A DNA stretch of 33,356 bases from Acidobacteriota bacterium (GCA_013290025.1 JABCYV010000023.1:1-33356), one strand, 5' to 3'. Counted from the stretch's first letter, positions 1-9,542 are shown. The notes: generated by a model from the letters alone, not told the origin. Program-made: numbers and translations.

Positions 1-2
1 CC

Positions 3-2609
3 TCCATCAAGAAGGAACACCCCAGCGCTCTGCTGTTCTTCCGCCTGGGCGATTTCTACGAGCTTTTCTTCGATGACGCCCTGGTGGCCGCCCGTGAGTT
101 ACAGATCACGCTGACCTCGCGCAACAAAGAAAAGGGAGTGGCGGTCCCGATGTGCGGCGTTCCGTATCATGCGGCGGAAAGTTACATTGCGAAGCTCATC
201 CGCAGGGGATTCAAAGTTGCGATTTGTGAGCAGATGGAAGACCCGCGTATCGCAAAGAAACTTGTGCGACGCGAGGTAACTCGGGTCGTCACTCCCGGAA
301 CAGCGGCAGATTCTTCGCTCAGTTCCGAAGAAAATAACTTCTTGGCAGCCGTGGTGCAAAGTGGTGACCGAGTCGGCTTTGCTGCCCTCGATCTTTCCAC
401 GGGCGAGTTTCGCGCTACCGAATTTCAGGGCGAAAGAGCCGCGCAGCGAATTCAAGAAGAACTGCAGCAATTGCGCCCAAAAGAAGTTTTATATGCGTCG
501 TCGGCTCCTCTCTTTGAGGTGAAACGCTCATTTGGGGATGGGACTCCGTCCCCTCCGAGCCGCGTGCAGGGCGGCACTTTTGCCTGCGCCGAGACTCCTC
601 TCGACGACTGGATTTTCGCCCCCGACCACGCTATCCCCCTGCTGGAAAATCATTTCGGCGTGTTGTCGCTTGAAGGATTCGGCTTGGCGGGAAAGCCGGC
701 AGCGGCGGCGGCGGCGGGAGCAATCCTCTACTACGTCCGTTCCACACAACGTGGGACGTTGGACCATGTGGATCGCATCGGCTTTTATGAACGGCAGAAC
801 TGCCTGGTGCTGGATGCAGTGACCGTACGAAATCTGGAACTCATCGAGCCGTTGTTCCCGGGGATGGATGCGGGGATCACTCTTTTCCGTTCGATTGACG
901 CCACGATCACTCCCATGGGCAAGCGCCTGCTGCGTTCATGGATGCTCCGGCCTTCTATCGACCTGGCGGAAATCAACACTCGCCTGGATGCTGTCGAAGT
1001 GCAGGTGAAAGAGACTGTCGCCCGCGAAGAACTGCGGCGGGCGTTGGACGGCATCTTGGATCTAGAGCGCCTCTTAAGCCGGGTGACGCTTGAGACTGCG
1101 AATCCACGCGATGTCCTGGCGCTGGCAGCGTCCCTCGAAAAAATTCCCGCGGTTCGCGTGGCGCTAGCGCGCTTGGCGGCTGAGCGGATAAGCACACTGC
1201 ACGCGTCCGCGGACGAATTGAGCGACCTTCGCGCGAGAATCGACAAGACCATCGTGCCAGAGCCGCCGATCTCACTGAGCGACGGCGGCGTGATTGCGAG
1301 CGGCGTCGATAAAGAGCTCGACGATCTGCGCGATCTTAGCCGCCATAGCAAGCAGTTTCTCGCTCAGATCGAGCAACGCGAACGGCAGCGGACCGGAATT
1401 GCATCGCTGAAGGTGAAATTTAATTCCATTTTCGGCTATTACATCGAAATCTCGAAGCCTAACCTCCATTTGGCTCCGCGGGACTACGAGCGTAAACAAA
1501 CCTTAGTCAACGCTGAGCGCTTTACAACGCCGGAATTGAAGGAATATGAGTCGAAGATTCTCGACGCACAGGAAAAGATCATCGAAATTGAGCGTCGGCT
1601 ATTTGCGGAACTGCGCTCTGCGATCTCTAGCGAAGCTCGGCGCATCCGGCAGACCGCGCTGGCCTTAGCCGAGGTGGATGTGCTTGCAGCGCTGGCGAAC
1701 ATTGCGGCGCTGCGCAACTATTGCCGGCCGAAGTTCGATCGGTCGTCAGACATCGAGATTATTGAGGGACGGCATCCGGTTATCGAACAGCAAGAAATCT
1801 CGGGCGGTGGCGAGCGCTTCGTGCCCAACGATTTGTATTTGAATTCCACTACGCACGCGGTTTTGGTCTTGACGGGCCCGAACATGGGAGGGAAGTCGAC
1901 CTATCTCAGGCAGGCTGCGCTGACTGTGATTCTGGCTCAGATGGGATCGTTCGTTCCAGCGCGCTCGGCGCGGCTGGGCGTGGTGGACCGCGTGTTCACC
2001 CGCATCGGCGCTAGCGACAACCTGGCGCGTGGTCGTTCGACCTTCATGGTTGAGATGACGGAGACTGCGGCGATTCTGCACACCGCGACGCCACGCTCCC
2101 TGATTCTGCTGGACGAAGTGGGCCGCGGCACGTCGACCTACGATGGCTTGGCGATTGCTTGGGCCGCGATCGAATACATCCACGCGCGGACCCGGGCGAA
2201 GACGTTGTTCGCGACCCATTATTTCGAATTGACCGAGCTGGCAGAACAGCTCTCTGGCGTGAAGAACTACCACGTTTCGGTGAAAGAAACTGGAGGCGGC
2301 ATTGCCTTCCTGCGAAGAGTTGAGCCCGGCGCAGCCGACCGCAGCTACGGCATTGAAGTGGCAAAACTTGCGGGATTGCCTCATGAGGTCATCGAGCGGG
2401 CACGGGAAGTGCTCGCCGAACACGAGAGTGCTGAGCATCAAGTCACCGGGCACCTCTCCCCTGGCGCTGAGCCTCCGCCGGCGCAGTTGACTATTTTCAC
2501 GCCGCTTTCGCAGCCGGTGCTGGAGCGGCTGCGTGAGTTGGATTTGAATCGTCTTACACCGCTCGAGGCGCTGAATCTGCTGGCGGAATTAAAGAAGCAG
2601 ATAGAGTAG
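3..2609 (+). CDS. mutS: DNA mismatch repair protein MutS (5' end outside window)
   Basis: MutS binds mismatches and small loops in DNA and starts repair with MutL. The reading frame is open from the first bases of the window, and the mismatch-wedge motif GDFYELF (Phe-Tyr-Glu) is encoded near base 50, so the true start lies only a few codons to the left; the internal GTG at 84 is not the start. The ATPase domain has Walker [10 protein letters not shown] near 1877-1903, the Walker B segment [14 protein letters not shown] near 2107-2148 and the signature region [11 protein letters not shown] near 2023-2055. The C-terminus ends in a typical short helical tail. The gene lies 39 bases ahead of a small membrane protein gene on the same strand. 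Identification is secure; only the N-terminal few residues are missing. Confidence 0.98.
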   Translation, partial: SIKKEHPSALLFFRLGDFYELFFDDALVAARELQITLTSRNKEKGVAVPMCGVPYHAAESYIAKLIRRGFKVAICEQMEDPRIAKKLVRREVTRVVTPGTAADSSLSSEENNFLAAVVQSGDRVGFAALDLSTGEFRATEFQGERAAQRIQEELQQLRPKEVLYASSAPLFEVKRSFGDGTPSPPSRVQGGTFACAETPLDDWIFAPDHAIPLLENHFGVLSLEGFGLAGKPAAAAAAGAILYYVRSTQRGTLDHVDRIGFYERQNCLVLDAVTVRNLELIEPLFPGMDAGITLFRSIDATITPMGKRLLRSWMLRPSIDLAEINTRLDAVEVQVKETVAREELRRALDGILDLERLLSRVTLETANPRDVLALAASLEKIPAVRVALARLAAERISTLHASADELSDLRARIDKTIVPEPPISLSDGGVIASGVDKELDDLRDLSRHSKQFLAQIEQRERQRTGIASLKVKFNSIFGYYIEISKPNLHLAPRDYERKQTLVNAERFTTPELKEYESKILDAQEKIIEIERRLFAELRSAISSEARRIRQTALALAEVDVLAALANIAALRNYCRPKFDRSSDIEIIEGRHPVIEQQEISGGGERFVPNDLYLNSTTHAVLVLTGPNMGGKSTYLRQAALTVILAQMGSFVPARSARLGVVDRVFTRIGASDNLARGRSTFMVEMTETAAILHTATPRSLILLDEVGRGTSTYDGLAIAWAAIEYIHARTRAKTLFATHYFELTELAEQLSGVKNYHVSVKETGGGIAFLRRVEPGAADRSYGIEVAKLAGLPHEVIERAREVLAEHESAEHQVTGHLSPGAEPPPAQLTIFTPLSQPVLERLRELDLNRLTPLEALNLLAELKKQIE

Positions 2610-2648
2610 GTCGGCAGTTCTCTAGGAACACGGAATCTAATCGGACAA

Positions 2649-3074
2649 ATGAGGCGCAGACTCATCAACGACATCACGATCGACAGCGATTGGATCACGA
2701 CCGTTGGGACGGCTGCAGTCCTTATCGTCACCGGTGTACTGGCGAGTTCGGAGATACACCAATTTGGTTCCGGCAAAGCACTCGAACGAGGTTCACTGGA
2801 TACGATCTTCTTGGCGCTTTATTGCCTTGTGTTCGTGTTCAGCTTCAGAGCAAAGCTCTTGAAGGTCGCCTTCGCCTTGATAGGCACTCAAGCTGCCGCT
2901 CGCGTCATCTTGAGCTACGTTCACGCGTCCTCTGGTTTCAGGCACAACGCCGCCATTGGCGGACTCATTCTGAATCTGGCCGGGTTGACGATAGTGATCT
3001 TTGCCATAGTGAAATGGTTTAGATCGGTGGTTCACTGGAGTTCACAGCTTAAGCCCGAGGACCCTACCTCGTGA
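2649..3074 (+). CDS. Small four-helix membrane protein of unknown function
   Basis: The product is 141 residues and I do not recognise its family. It has four hydrophobic segments at roughly residues 15-33, 51-66, 71-91 and 101-124, with charged loops between, so an inner-membrane protein is likely. Its TGA stop overlaps the GTG start of nagZ in a GTGA arrangement, which argues that it is a translated gene and coupled to nagZ. The start is ATG at 2649 with only a weak purine-rich sequence (CGGACAA) ahead. Its position between mutS and the peptidoglycan-recycling genes suggests co-transcription but does not reveal a function. Several antisense open frames across it are shadows. Confidence 0.8.
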   Translation: MRRRLINDITIDSDWITTVGTAAVLIVTGVLASSEIHQFGSGKALERGSLDTIFLALYCLVFVFSFRAKLLKVAFALIGTQAAARVILSYVHASSGFRHNAAIGGLILNLAGLTIVIFAIVKWFRSVVHWSSQLKPEDPTS

Positions 3075-4183
3075 GTGCTGACAGAGGAATCGGTCAGCTC
3101 CTCATCATCGGCTTTGACGACACCGAGATGTCGACCAGGCTTCGGTCGCTTCTCACCCGGCTCCAACCTGCCGGCGTCATTCTCTTTGCTCGCAACATCA
3201 GGTCCGCCGACCAAACTTACAAACTGCTGAAAGACTGCCAGGCGTGCGTGTCCGAGCCTCTGTTCAGTTGTGTAGATATGGAAGGCGGTCGCGTTGACCG
3301 GTTCCGCAACGTGACTGGTCCCGCACCGTCAGCGGCCGACGTATTCGCCACCGGGGACCGCAAGCTTTTCCGCAAGCACGGCCAGATGATCGGAGAAACT
3401 TGCCGGACGCTGGGCTTCAACACGGATTTCGCACCCGTGGTCGACTTGGCCCTGGAAGCATCTCGCACCGTCATGAGCTCACGTGCGGTCTCTGGCGATC
3501 CCAAACAAGCAGTGGCTTACGCCCGAGAATTCCTCGCCGGACTTCGCTCAGCAGGTGTGATCGGCGCAGCCAAGCATTTCCCCGGACTCGGCGAAGCACA
3601 TCTCGACACGCACCACGAATTGCCCAACGTGGAAAAAACCTGGAAGAAGCTGTGGGAGGAGGATCTCCATCCCTACCGTGCGCTGCGACGGGAATTGCAC
3701 ATGATCCTCGTCGGGCATGCGAGTTATCCGGCGGTCACGCACGACAGCATGCCTGCGTCACTCTCCAGGAAGTGGATCACCGATGTGCTGCGCAAGAAAA
3801 TCGGCTACCGCGGGCTGGTAGTTTCAGATGATTTGGAGATGGGCGGGGTGCTAAAAGCTGCGCCCATCGAACAAGCGGCGGTTGATCATATTCGCGCCGG
3901 TGGCGACCTTTGCCTCATCTGCCATCGGGAGGATTTCGTAGTCCGTGCCTACGAAAACCTGCTTAAAGAGATCGAACGCGATCGCAGGTTTGCTCGGCGG
4001 GCGGAAGAGTCTGCTCGACGGGTGCTGGCGTTCAAGAAGAAGTCGCCAGTGTTAAAGCGCAGAACCACGGCACCGGCCCCGGCGAAATTAGCGAAGCTCT
4101 CGCGTCAGTTGTGGGAGTTTGGGGAGCAGGTGCGGCTGGAAGGCATTAATCAGAAGAACGCTGATCGGCGGGATCCAACATGA
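3071..4183 (+). CDS. nagZ: Beta-N-acetylhexosaminidase, glycoside hydrolase family 3 (NagZ)
   Basis: NagZ removes N-acetylglucosamine from GlcNAc-anhydroMurNAc fragments during peptidoglycan recycling, in the cytoplasm in the known examples. The 370-residue product has the family 3 hallmarks: EGGRVDRF at about 71-78, KHFPG at 168-172 followed by the Asp-Thr-His triplet at 179-181 that supplies the mobile-loop general acid/base pair, and the nucleophile region VSDDLEM at 251-257. The position usually held by His in PGHG is Leu here (PGLG). No signal peptide is visible, consistent with a cytosolic enzyme. It starts with GTG at 3071, overlapping the previous stop, and its own TGA overlaps the ATG of anmK by four bases, so the genes are probably translationally coupled. 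The family call is firm. Confidence 0.95.
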   Translation: MSADRGIGQLLIIGFDDTEMSTRLRSLLTRLQPAGVILFARNIRSADQTYKLLKDCQACVSEPLFSCVDMEGGRVDRFRNVTGPAPSAADVFATGDRKLFRKHGQMIGETCRTLGFNTDFAPVVDLALEASRTVMSSRAVSGDPKQAVAYAREFLAGLRSAGVIGAAKHFPGLGEAHLDTHHELPNVEKTWKKLWEEDLHPYRALRRELHMILVGHASYPAVTHDSMPASLSRKWITDVLRKKIGYRGLVVSDDLEMGGVLKAAPIEQAAVDHIRAGGDLCLICHREDFVVRAYENLLKEIERDRRFARRAEESARRVLAFKKKSPVLKRRTTAPAPAKLAKLSRQLWEFGEQVRLEGINQKNADRRDPT

Positions 4184-5334
4184 TCGTGGCCGGAGTGATG
4201 AGCGGAACCTCCGCCGATGGCATCGACGTTGCCCTGGTGCGGATTTCATCCGCGAGTCGGGTTCACTTCCAGCCACGGGTCAAACTTCTCGGCCATGCTG
4301 CGTTTCCCTACCACAGAGATGTTCGCCGCGCCGTGTTGTCGGCGATGAACGCATCTCGGGCGAGCGTGGCCGACCTGGCCCGGCTGAACTTCTTACTAGC
4401 CGAGTTGTACGCAGAAGCGGTACTGGCAACCCAGAAGCGGTTCGATTTCAAAGCCGAACTTGTTGGATGCCACGGGCAGACGCTCTACCATCAGGGCGAG
4501 CCTGAGAGATTTCTAGGACGAAAAATTGCAGCAACCTGGCAAACCGGCGAGGGCGCTGTCATCGCAGCACGCCTACGGGTGCCTGTCGTCTCCGATTTCC
4601 GTCCCGCGGACATGGCCGCCGGCGGCAAGGGCGCTCCATTGGTTCCCTTTTTCGACTACTTGATTTATCGCGATGCGCGAGTTGGCCGCATCGTCCAAAA
4701 CATCGGAGGCATCGCGAACCTCACTGCTATTCCCGCCGATGCTTCGGTCAAGACAGTGTTGGCTTTCGATACCGGGCCGGGAAATATGGTGATGGACGCG
4801 GTTACAGAGCGCCTGTTCGGCGAGCGCTATGATAGTGGTGGCAGAATTGCGGCCTCAGGCGCCGTCCTGGAACACGTCGTGGCCCACGTCATGCACCTGC
4901 CTTTCTTCCGTCACAAACCGCCGAAGACGGCGGGGCGAGAGGAATTTGGTCGTGAGTTTGTCCAGGAGTTCATGAAGTACTGCGGTCGCGCGAACAAGCA
5001 CGACGTGGTTGCGACGGCCACCGCCTTGACTGTTCGGTCGATTGCTGACGCGCTACGGCGTTTCGTCATAACGCGGCACAGCAGCTTCAGCGAGTCCATC
5101 GTTTCCGGAGGTGGCGCCAACAATCCCACATTACTAGCTATGCTGGCGAATGAACTCAGGCCGCTCGGCCTGCAGATTCGATCGTCCGATGAATTCGGAG
5201 TGCCGTCCGAGGCAAAGGAAGCGATGGCGTTCGCGTTCCTGGCCTATCAAACCTGGCGTCGACAACCGTCGAATATTCGATCGGCCACTGGCGCCACACG
5301 GCCTGCGATCCTAGGAAAGATCTCGTATGCGTGA
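4180..5334 (+). CDS. anmK: Anhydro-N-acetylmuramic acid kinase (AnmK)
   Basis: AnmK opens the 1,6-anhydro ring of anhydroMurNAc with ATP and gives MurNAc-6-phosphate, the step after NagZ in wall recycling. The 384-residue protein begins with MIVAGVMSGTSADGIDVALV, the diagnostic phosphate-binding start of this family. It also carries CHGQTLYH, NIGGIANLT, DTGPGNMVMDAV and the late SGGGANNPTL, spread in the order and spacing expected. Length matches the family. It overlaps nagZ by four bases (ATGA) and overlaps the next gene by eight if that gene starts at 5327. I saw no murQ etherase, which would normally handle MurNAc-6-phosphate, inside this window. Confidence 0.96.
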   Translation: MIVAGVMSGTSADGIDVALVRISSASRVHFQPRVKLLGHAAFPYHRDVRRAVLSAMNASRASVADLARLNFLLAELYAEAVLATQKRFDFKAELVGCHGQTLYHQGEPERFLGRKIAATWQTGEGAVIAARLRVPVVSDFRPADMAAGGKGAPLVPFFDYLIYRDARVGRIVQNIGGIANLTAIPADASVKTVLAFDTGPGNMVMDAVTERLFGERYDSGGRIAASGAVLEHVVAHVMHLPFFRHKPPKTAGREEFGREFVQEFMKYCGRANKHDVVATATALTVRSIADALRRFVITRHSSFSESIVSGGGANNPTLLAMLANELRPLGLQIRSSDEFGVPSEAKEAMAFAFLAYQTWRRQPSNIRSATGATRPAILGKISYA

Positions 5335-6916
5335 GGGATTGGAGGAACACCTTCGCCGCCAGAAGGCGGCTGTGCCTCGGTGTTTCGTTATGATCCGGAC
5401 GCTTGAGGTTTTCACGATCGTCATTTTGGGTCTCTGTTTCCTCTCCTGTTCTGCCAAACCTGATTCCAGCACGCTAGTGATGATCATTGAAAACAACCCT
5501 ACCAATCTCGATCCACGGATAGGACTCGACGCGTATTCCGAGCGCATTGATGACCTCATTTTTGATGACCTGCTCACCCGAGACCAGCATTTGAACGTCC
5601 AGCCGGGCCTCGCCCGGAGTTGGGAGATTCCCGATCCGCGGACCTACATTTTTCATTTGCATGACGGAGTGAAATTTCACGACGGCCGCCCGTTGACGTC
5701 GCGGGATGTGAAATGGACTTTCGATTCCCTGCTCCAAGGCAAGATTCGCAGCACTAAGACCGCCGCGTATCGCTTGGTGCAGGAGATTGCCGCGCCCGAC
5801 AACTACACCGTCGTGTTCCACCTGAAAGAACCGTTCGCCACACTGTTGTGGAACCTTTCCGACGGCGCCATTGGTATCGTCCCCTATGGCAGCGGCGCAG
5901 AGATCAGCCAACACCCCATTGGTTCAGGCCCGTTTCGCTTCGTCAGCGCGGAACAGGATAAGGAGGTTGTGATCGAACGCAACGACGCCTATTGGGGCGA
6001 GAAGGCAAGAATCCCGCGAGTGCGCTTTATCGTAGTGCCGGATGCCACGACGCGCGCACTGGAACTACGCAAGGGCAGCGCCGACATGGCCATCAACGCA
6101 CTGACCGCGGACATGGGGGTGACTTTAGAGCGTGACCCAAATCTTGAAGTCTTGCACGCCCCCGGCACGGTGCTGAGCTACGTCGCGTTTAACCTGCGCG
6201 ATCCCATCCTCAAGGATGTCCGAGTACGGCAGGCGATTGCATACGCCATCGATCGACGGCCGATGATCGAATACCTGGGGCGCGGCTTTGCCCGGCTTGC
6301 CAACAGCGTTCTGCCTCCAGAGAGTTGGGCGTACAACGGCGACGTTCCCACCTATGGTCACAATCCTGAGCGTGCTCGCCAATTGCTGGACACCGCTGGT
6401 TATCCAGCGCTGAATGGGGTGCGCTTTCACATCACCATGAAAAGCTCAACCGAAGAGAGTACCCGCTTGATGGCTGCTGTGTTGCAACAGCAGTTGCGCG
6501 CGGTTGGTATCATTCTCGATATCCGCACTTTTGAATTCGCCACTTTTTTTTCTGACGTCAGTCGGGGAGCGTTCCAGTTTTATTCCTTGCGCTGGATTGG
6601 AGGCAACGAAGACCCCGATATCTTCGAATACATTTTCCACTCGTCCAAGTTTCCGCCGAACGGCGCGAATCGTGGCTACTACGCCAATCCTCGGGTAGAC
6701 GCGCTGATCAACCGAGCGCGCCGCGAACTTGACCAGAAAACCCGCCAGCAGCTGTACGCTGAAATTCAGCAAATTCTGGCCGAGGAGGTGCCCTATATCG
6801 ATCTGTGGTACCAGGACAATGTGCTGGTACATTCGAGGCGAGTTAGAAATCTGACTTTGAATCCATCCGGGAACTACGACTTCCTAAGAACAGCCGAACT
6901 GGTCTCCGACCGATAA
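5327..6916 (+). CDS. Extracellular solute-binding lipoprotein, family 5 (peptide/oligopeptide type)
   Basis: This is a binding protein of the DppA/OppA/MppA class (SBP_bac_5), which delivers peptides or related ligands to an ABC importer. Family features include the early NPTNLDPR segment, DGVKFHDGRPLTSRDVKWTF near residues 116-135, and PERARQLLDTAGYP later on. A lipoprotein signal is present: a hydrophobic run ending in LCFLSC, so Cys is residue 20 if translation starts at ATG 5390. ATG 5327 has the better ribosome site (AGGAAAG, seven bases ahead) but puts 21 charged residues before the signal. Both starts are possible. No permease or ATPase genes are adjacent, so it is an orphan. Lying directly behind nagZ and anmK, it may bind muropeptides as MppA does; that is inference only. 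Confidence 0.93.
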   Translation: MREGLEEHLRRQKAAVPRCFVMIRTLEVFTIVILGLCFLSCSAKPDSSTLVMIIENNPTNLDPRIGLDAYSERIDDLIFDDLLTRDQHLNVQPGLARSWEIPDPRTYIFHLHDGVKFHDGRPLTSRDVKWTFDSLLQGKIRSTKTAAYRLVQEIAAPDNYTVVFHLKEPFATLLWNLSDGAIGIVPYGSGAEISQHPIGSGPFRFVSAEQDKEVVIERNDAYWGEKARIPRVRFIVVPDATTRALELRKGSADMAINALTADMGVTLERDPNLEVLHAPGTVLSYVAFNLRDPILKDVRVRQAIAYAIDRRPMIEYLGRGFARLANSVLPPESWAYNGDVPTYGHNPERARQLLDTAGYPALNGVRFHITMKSSTEESTRLMAAVLQQQLRAVGIILDIRTFEFATFFSDVSRGAFQFYSLRWIGGNEDPDIFEYIFHSSKFPPNGANRGYYANPRVDALINRARRELDQKTRQQLYAEIQQILAEEVPYIDLWYQDNVLVHSRRVRNLTLNPSGNYDFLRTAELVSDR

Positions 6917-6955
6917 GACCAACTACAAATTTGCGCGTGTTACCATCGAATCAGC

Positions 6956-7747
6956 GTGAAGATTCTTTTCATAGGTGACATTTTTGGCCGGCCGGGGCGG
7001 ACGATTGTCAAAGATCGGCTGCCCGGGCTTGTCAAGAAATACGACGCTGACCTCGTAATTGCCAACGGCGAAAACGCCGCTGCTGGGTTCGGAATCACTC
7101 CTCCCCTGGCTGAAGACCTATTCGAGCTAGGCATTGACGTTCTGACGACCGGCAACCATGTGTGGGACAAGCGCGAGATCGTCGATTACTTCCAGATGGC
7201 GGATGGCAATCACAACGGGATGGCGCGGCGAATCTTGCGGCCGGCAAATTATCCCTCCGACATGCCGGGATGGGGTTTGTACGAGGGCCGAAAAAACGAA
7301 GTCCCTTATGCCGTGATCAATCTGCAGGGGCGCGTCTTCATGGCGTCTAACGATGACCCATTTCGCGTCGCCGATCAATTGCTGAAAGAGATCAAAGCGA
7401 AGATTATTTTCGTCGATATGCACGCCGAAGCGACATCAGAAAAGATTTCCCTGGGCTGGTACCTGGACGGCCGGGTCACCGCCATCGTCGGCACTCACAC
7501 TCACGTGCCTACCGCCGATGAACGTGTGCTGCCTGGAGGTACGGCCTACATCACCGATGTCGGCATGACCGGTCCCTACGAGAGTGTGATCGGCGTGAAG
7601 AAAGAGTTGGTCGTGGGCAAGTTCCTGAGCAACATGCCAGTTCGCTTCGAGCCTGCTACGGGCGATGTGCGATTGTGCGCCGTAGTGGTGGATTGCGACG
7701 AAACATCAGGACACGCAAGAACAATTGAACGATTGATGTTGAGTTGA
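6956..7747 (+). CDS. ymdB: YmdB-family metallophosphoesterase (TIGR00282)
   Basis: This 263-residue protein belongs to the calcineurin-like family of Bacillus YmdB, a dinuclear-metal phosphodiesterase active on 2',3'-cyclic nucleotides and linked there to a choice between motility and biofilm. The metal ligands are visible: MKILFIGDIFGRPGR (Asp8), IANGEN (Glu39, Asn40), TGNHVWDK (His68), VDMHAEATSEK, and GTHTHVPTADERVLPGG followed by ITDVGMTGPYESVIG. The start is GTG at 6956, giving the canonical KILFIGD opening; no ATG fits as well. It follows the binding protein by 39 bases and is probably the last gene of the run that begins with mutS. The strand changes beyond it. Confidence 0.95.
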   Translation: MKILFIGDIFGRPGRTIVKDRLPGLVKKYDADLVIANGENAAAGFGITPPLAEDLFELGIDVLTTGNHVWDKREIVDYFQMADGNHNGMARRILRPANYPSDMPGWGLYEGRKNEVPYAVINLQGRVFMASNDDPFRVADQLLKEIKAKIIFVDMHAEATSEKISLGWYLDGRVTAIVGTHTHVPTADERVLPGGTAYITDVGMTGPYESVIGVKKELVVGKFLSNMPVRFEPATGDVRLCAVVVDCDETSGHARTIERLMLS

Positions 7748-7804
7748 ACTGGTTCGAATCTGCGGTTACGTGCTGGCATCTGTCCGTCTCTGACGCTGAG
7801 TGTA

Positions 7805-7955
7805 TGTCACCCTGAGCGGACGGGCCTCTTCGCTCTGCGCAGAGGACTTGAGTCGAAGGCCCCCCTATCGAGATTCGGCAACTCAAGGATTAGGGATCCT
7901 CCGACTCCGCGTGTCCATTCGGGAACGAATGGACGCGCTACGCTCCGGATGACAC
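7805..7955. repeat. Palindromic REP-like intergenic element
   Basis: The gap between the two convergent genes is bounded by an imperfect inverted repeat: TGTCACCCTGAGCG at 7805-7818 against CGCTCCGGATGACAC at 7941-7955. Inside lies a strong hairpin, 7909-7921 paired with 7926-7938 (13 base pairs including one G-T), with a GGAA loop. Phrases such as CCTGAGCG and GTCGAAGG resemble a dispersed element I associate with acidobacterial genomes, but I could not count copies. There is no T-run, so it is not a standard terminator, although it may still stop transcription from either side. I see no gene in 7748-7961. Confidence 0.6.
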
Positions 7956-7961
7956 TGAGTT

Positions 7962-8822
7962 TTAAAGACGCGACGCTCTCAGGAGTTTACCCAGCTCTTT
8001 CCGATTCTGCACCGGCAGATGACGCAAGGCGATCCGTGCCAACGCCACGTATACTTCTCTTGCCTCCGGAACCGTCTTTAACACACGCAAGTGCTTGCGC
8101 ACGGTCGCTACATCCCCCCTTCCGATCGGACCGGTGAACGCGGCTGCCGGACCGAGCTTAGCGTAGTTCGCCAGAGTTTGCCTCACTATCGGCAGCATCT
8201 TCTTGCGAGAGTCTTCCGCGGAAAATCCCGCCAAACGCGCTACTTTCTCGCCTGCAACCAGGGTCAAAACCAGCAGCGGTGAGATGAAGCCTCCCCAGGC
8301 GTGGTAGGCGGCCTTGTTCTTTTTGGAAATAGAAAAGGCCCTCCCGCCGAGGTCCTTGACAATCCGCCGCGCCACGCGGACAGCGGCAGCATCCCCTTCG
8401 AGCGCAAACGGCACGTTCTGGAGCGCGGGTACGGAGCCGCGAACAAACGTCATCATGGGATGAACCGCAGCAACGCTAGCTCCGCGTCTCCGCAGGCTGT
8501 CCAGTTCATCACTGGCCAATGCTCCGCTGGAATGGAATGCGATTTTTCCCTTCCACGCCGCGTGTGCCAGTTCGCGGGCAGCTTCGGCAATCTCGCGATC
8601 TGGCACACAGAACCAAATAAGCGGAGCATCGATCCTCGCACTATCGCTTGAAGAAGCATGCGCTCGCAGGCGTTTGGCTAGCTGCTGAGCTCTTTTCCGC
8701 GAGGCGCGATTGTTTCGTGAGATAACTTCGCGAACCCGATATCCCGCGCGTTTCAACTCCAAGGCCAACGCGGTGCCCAGTCGCCCCGGACCCACTACCG
8801 CAATCTCCGCCTTGCTTGCCAT
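7962..8822 (-). CDS. Rossmann-fold and DUF2520 domain protein
   Basis: The N-terminus KAEIAVVGPGRLGTALALEL is a dinucleotide-binding Rossmann motif (GxGxxG-like, GPGRLG). The rest matches the DUF2520 type: WFCVPDREIAEAA, HSSGALASDEL, AVHPMMTF, and a C-terminal helical domain with KNKAAYHAWGGFISPLL and FTGPIGRGD. Proteins of this kind resemble NADP-dependent oxidoreductases such as F420-NADP reductase and pyrroline-carboxylate reductase; no reaction is established. The frame is open upstream to 9053, but a start there would run through the divergent Nudix gene and add 77 residues of unlikely sequence, so I choose the ATG at 8822, giving 286 residues. Confidence 0.88.
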   Translation of the reverse strand: MASKAEIAVVGPGRLGTALALELKRAGYRVREVISRNNRASRKRAQQLAKRLRAHASSSDSARIDAPLIWFCVPDREIAEAARELAHAAWKGKIAFHSSGALASDELDSLRRRGASVAAVHPMMTFVRGSVPALQNVPFALEGDAAAVRVARRIVKDLGGRAFSISKKNKAAYHAWGGFISPLLVLTLVAGEKVARLAGFSAEDSRKKMLPIVRQTLANYAKLGPAAAFTGPIGRGDVATVRKHLRVLKTVPEAREVYVALARIALRHLPVQNRKELGKLLRASRL

Positions 8823-8912
8823 CGCGGGCAGGATAGCAGGCGACACTGTCGGACCAAAATTCCGCAACTGAGCCGAAACCGCCAACCAGAGAATCTCCGC
8901 TATATTGTTTTC

Positions 8913-9488
8913 ATGCCCAAACCAGCGCGTGAGACCACGAAAGCCCGTGTTATCTCCTCCCGTGAGGTTTATCGCGGCCCCGCTTTCTGGGTAACGACCG
9001 ATCAAGTGCTGGAACCCGGGGGCGTGCGGGTTCGCCGCGACATCGTTCGTCATACTGGATCAGTGGTCATACTTGCCGTAGATGAAACTGGAGCCGTTCC
9101 CCGCATCCTACTCGAGCGCCAATACCGCCACGCCGCCCAACAATTTCTTTGGGAGCTGCCTGCGGGCCGCATCGATGAGGGTGAAGAAGCCCTGACTGCG
9201 GCCAAGCGCGAACTGCTTGAGGAAACCGGATACACCGCATCCCGATGGAGACGAATCCTGAGGTTCTACGCCAGCCCCGGCTTTGTGGCCGAGGCAATGA
9301 ATGTCTATCTCGCCCGCGGACTACATCCGGGAGCTGCTAAGCCCGAGGATGACGAAGCAATCCAGGTTCGGTTTTTCCCACTTTTCAGGGCTGTGAGCAT
9401 GGTGATGAATGGCGCCGTTCGTGACGCTAAAACGATCTCCTCCATTCTTTGGTTCAGCCAGCAGCTAAACGGTTCAAAGCCACGCTGA
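8913..9488 (+). CDS. Nudix hydrolase, ADP-ribose pyrophosphatase-like
   Basis: The 191-residue protein has a complete Nudix box at residues 85-107, GRIDEGEEALTAAKRELLEE followed by TGY, which binds the catalytic metal. The preceding ERQYRH and ELPAGR and the following FYASPGFVAEAMNVYLA resemble ADP-ribose pyrophosphatases (NudF group), which split ADP-ribose to AMP and ribose-5-phosphate. Substrate is inferred from these flanking motifs, not shown. The gene is divergent from the DUF2520 gene with 90 bases between the chosen starts. A TATATT stretch at 8901-8906 lies too close to the ATG at 8913 to be a convincing -10 unless the message is almost leaderless. Confidence 0.92.
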   Translation: MPKPARETTKARVISSREVYRGPAFWVTTDQVLEPGGVRVRRDIVRHTGSVVILAVDETGAVPRILLERQYRHAAQQFLWELPAGRIDEGEEALTAAKRELLEETGYTASRWRRILRFYASPGFVAEAMNVYLARGLHPGAAKPEDDEAIQVRFFPLFRAVSMVMNGAVRDAKTISSILWFSQQLNGSKPR

Positions 9489-9513
9489 TAGCGGCTTTCC
9501 GGCGATACTCTTC

Positions 9514-9542
9514 TTGACAGCCACCTCGACTAGAAGCACAAT
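9514..9542 (+). promoter_or_regulatory. Likely sigma-70 promoter of the cold-shock gene
   Basis: A perfect -35 box TTGACA (9514-9519) is followed after 17 bases by CACAAT (9537-9542), which matches four of six -10 positions. This would give a leader of about 50 bases before the cold-shock protein start. Confidence 0.55.

Noticed and set aside
534-553. Short hairpin (GGGAC-TCC-GTCCC) inside mutS
   Set aside because: It lies in frame in a variable linker of MutS and does not disturb the protein. I could not show it is a repeat insertion.
8823-9053. Extended N-terminus of the DUF2520 protein
   Set aside because: The added residues overlap the divergent Nudix gene and come before the normal Rossmann start; they are non-coding extension of the frame.
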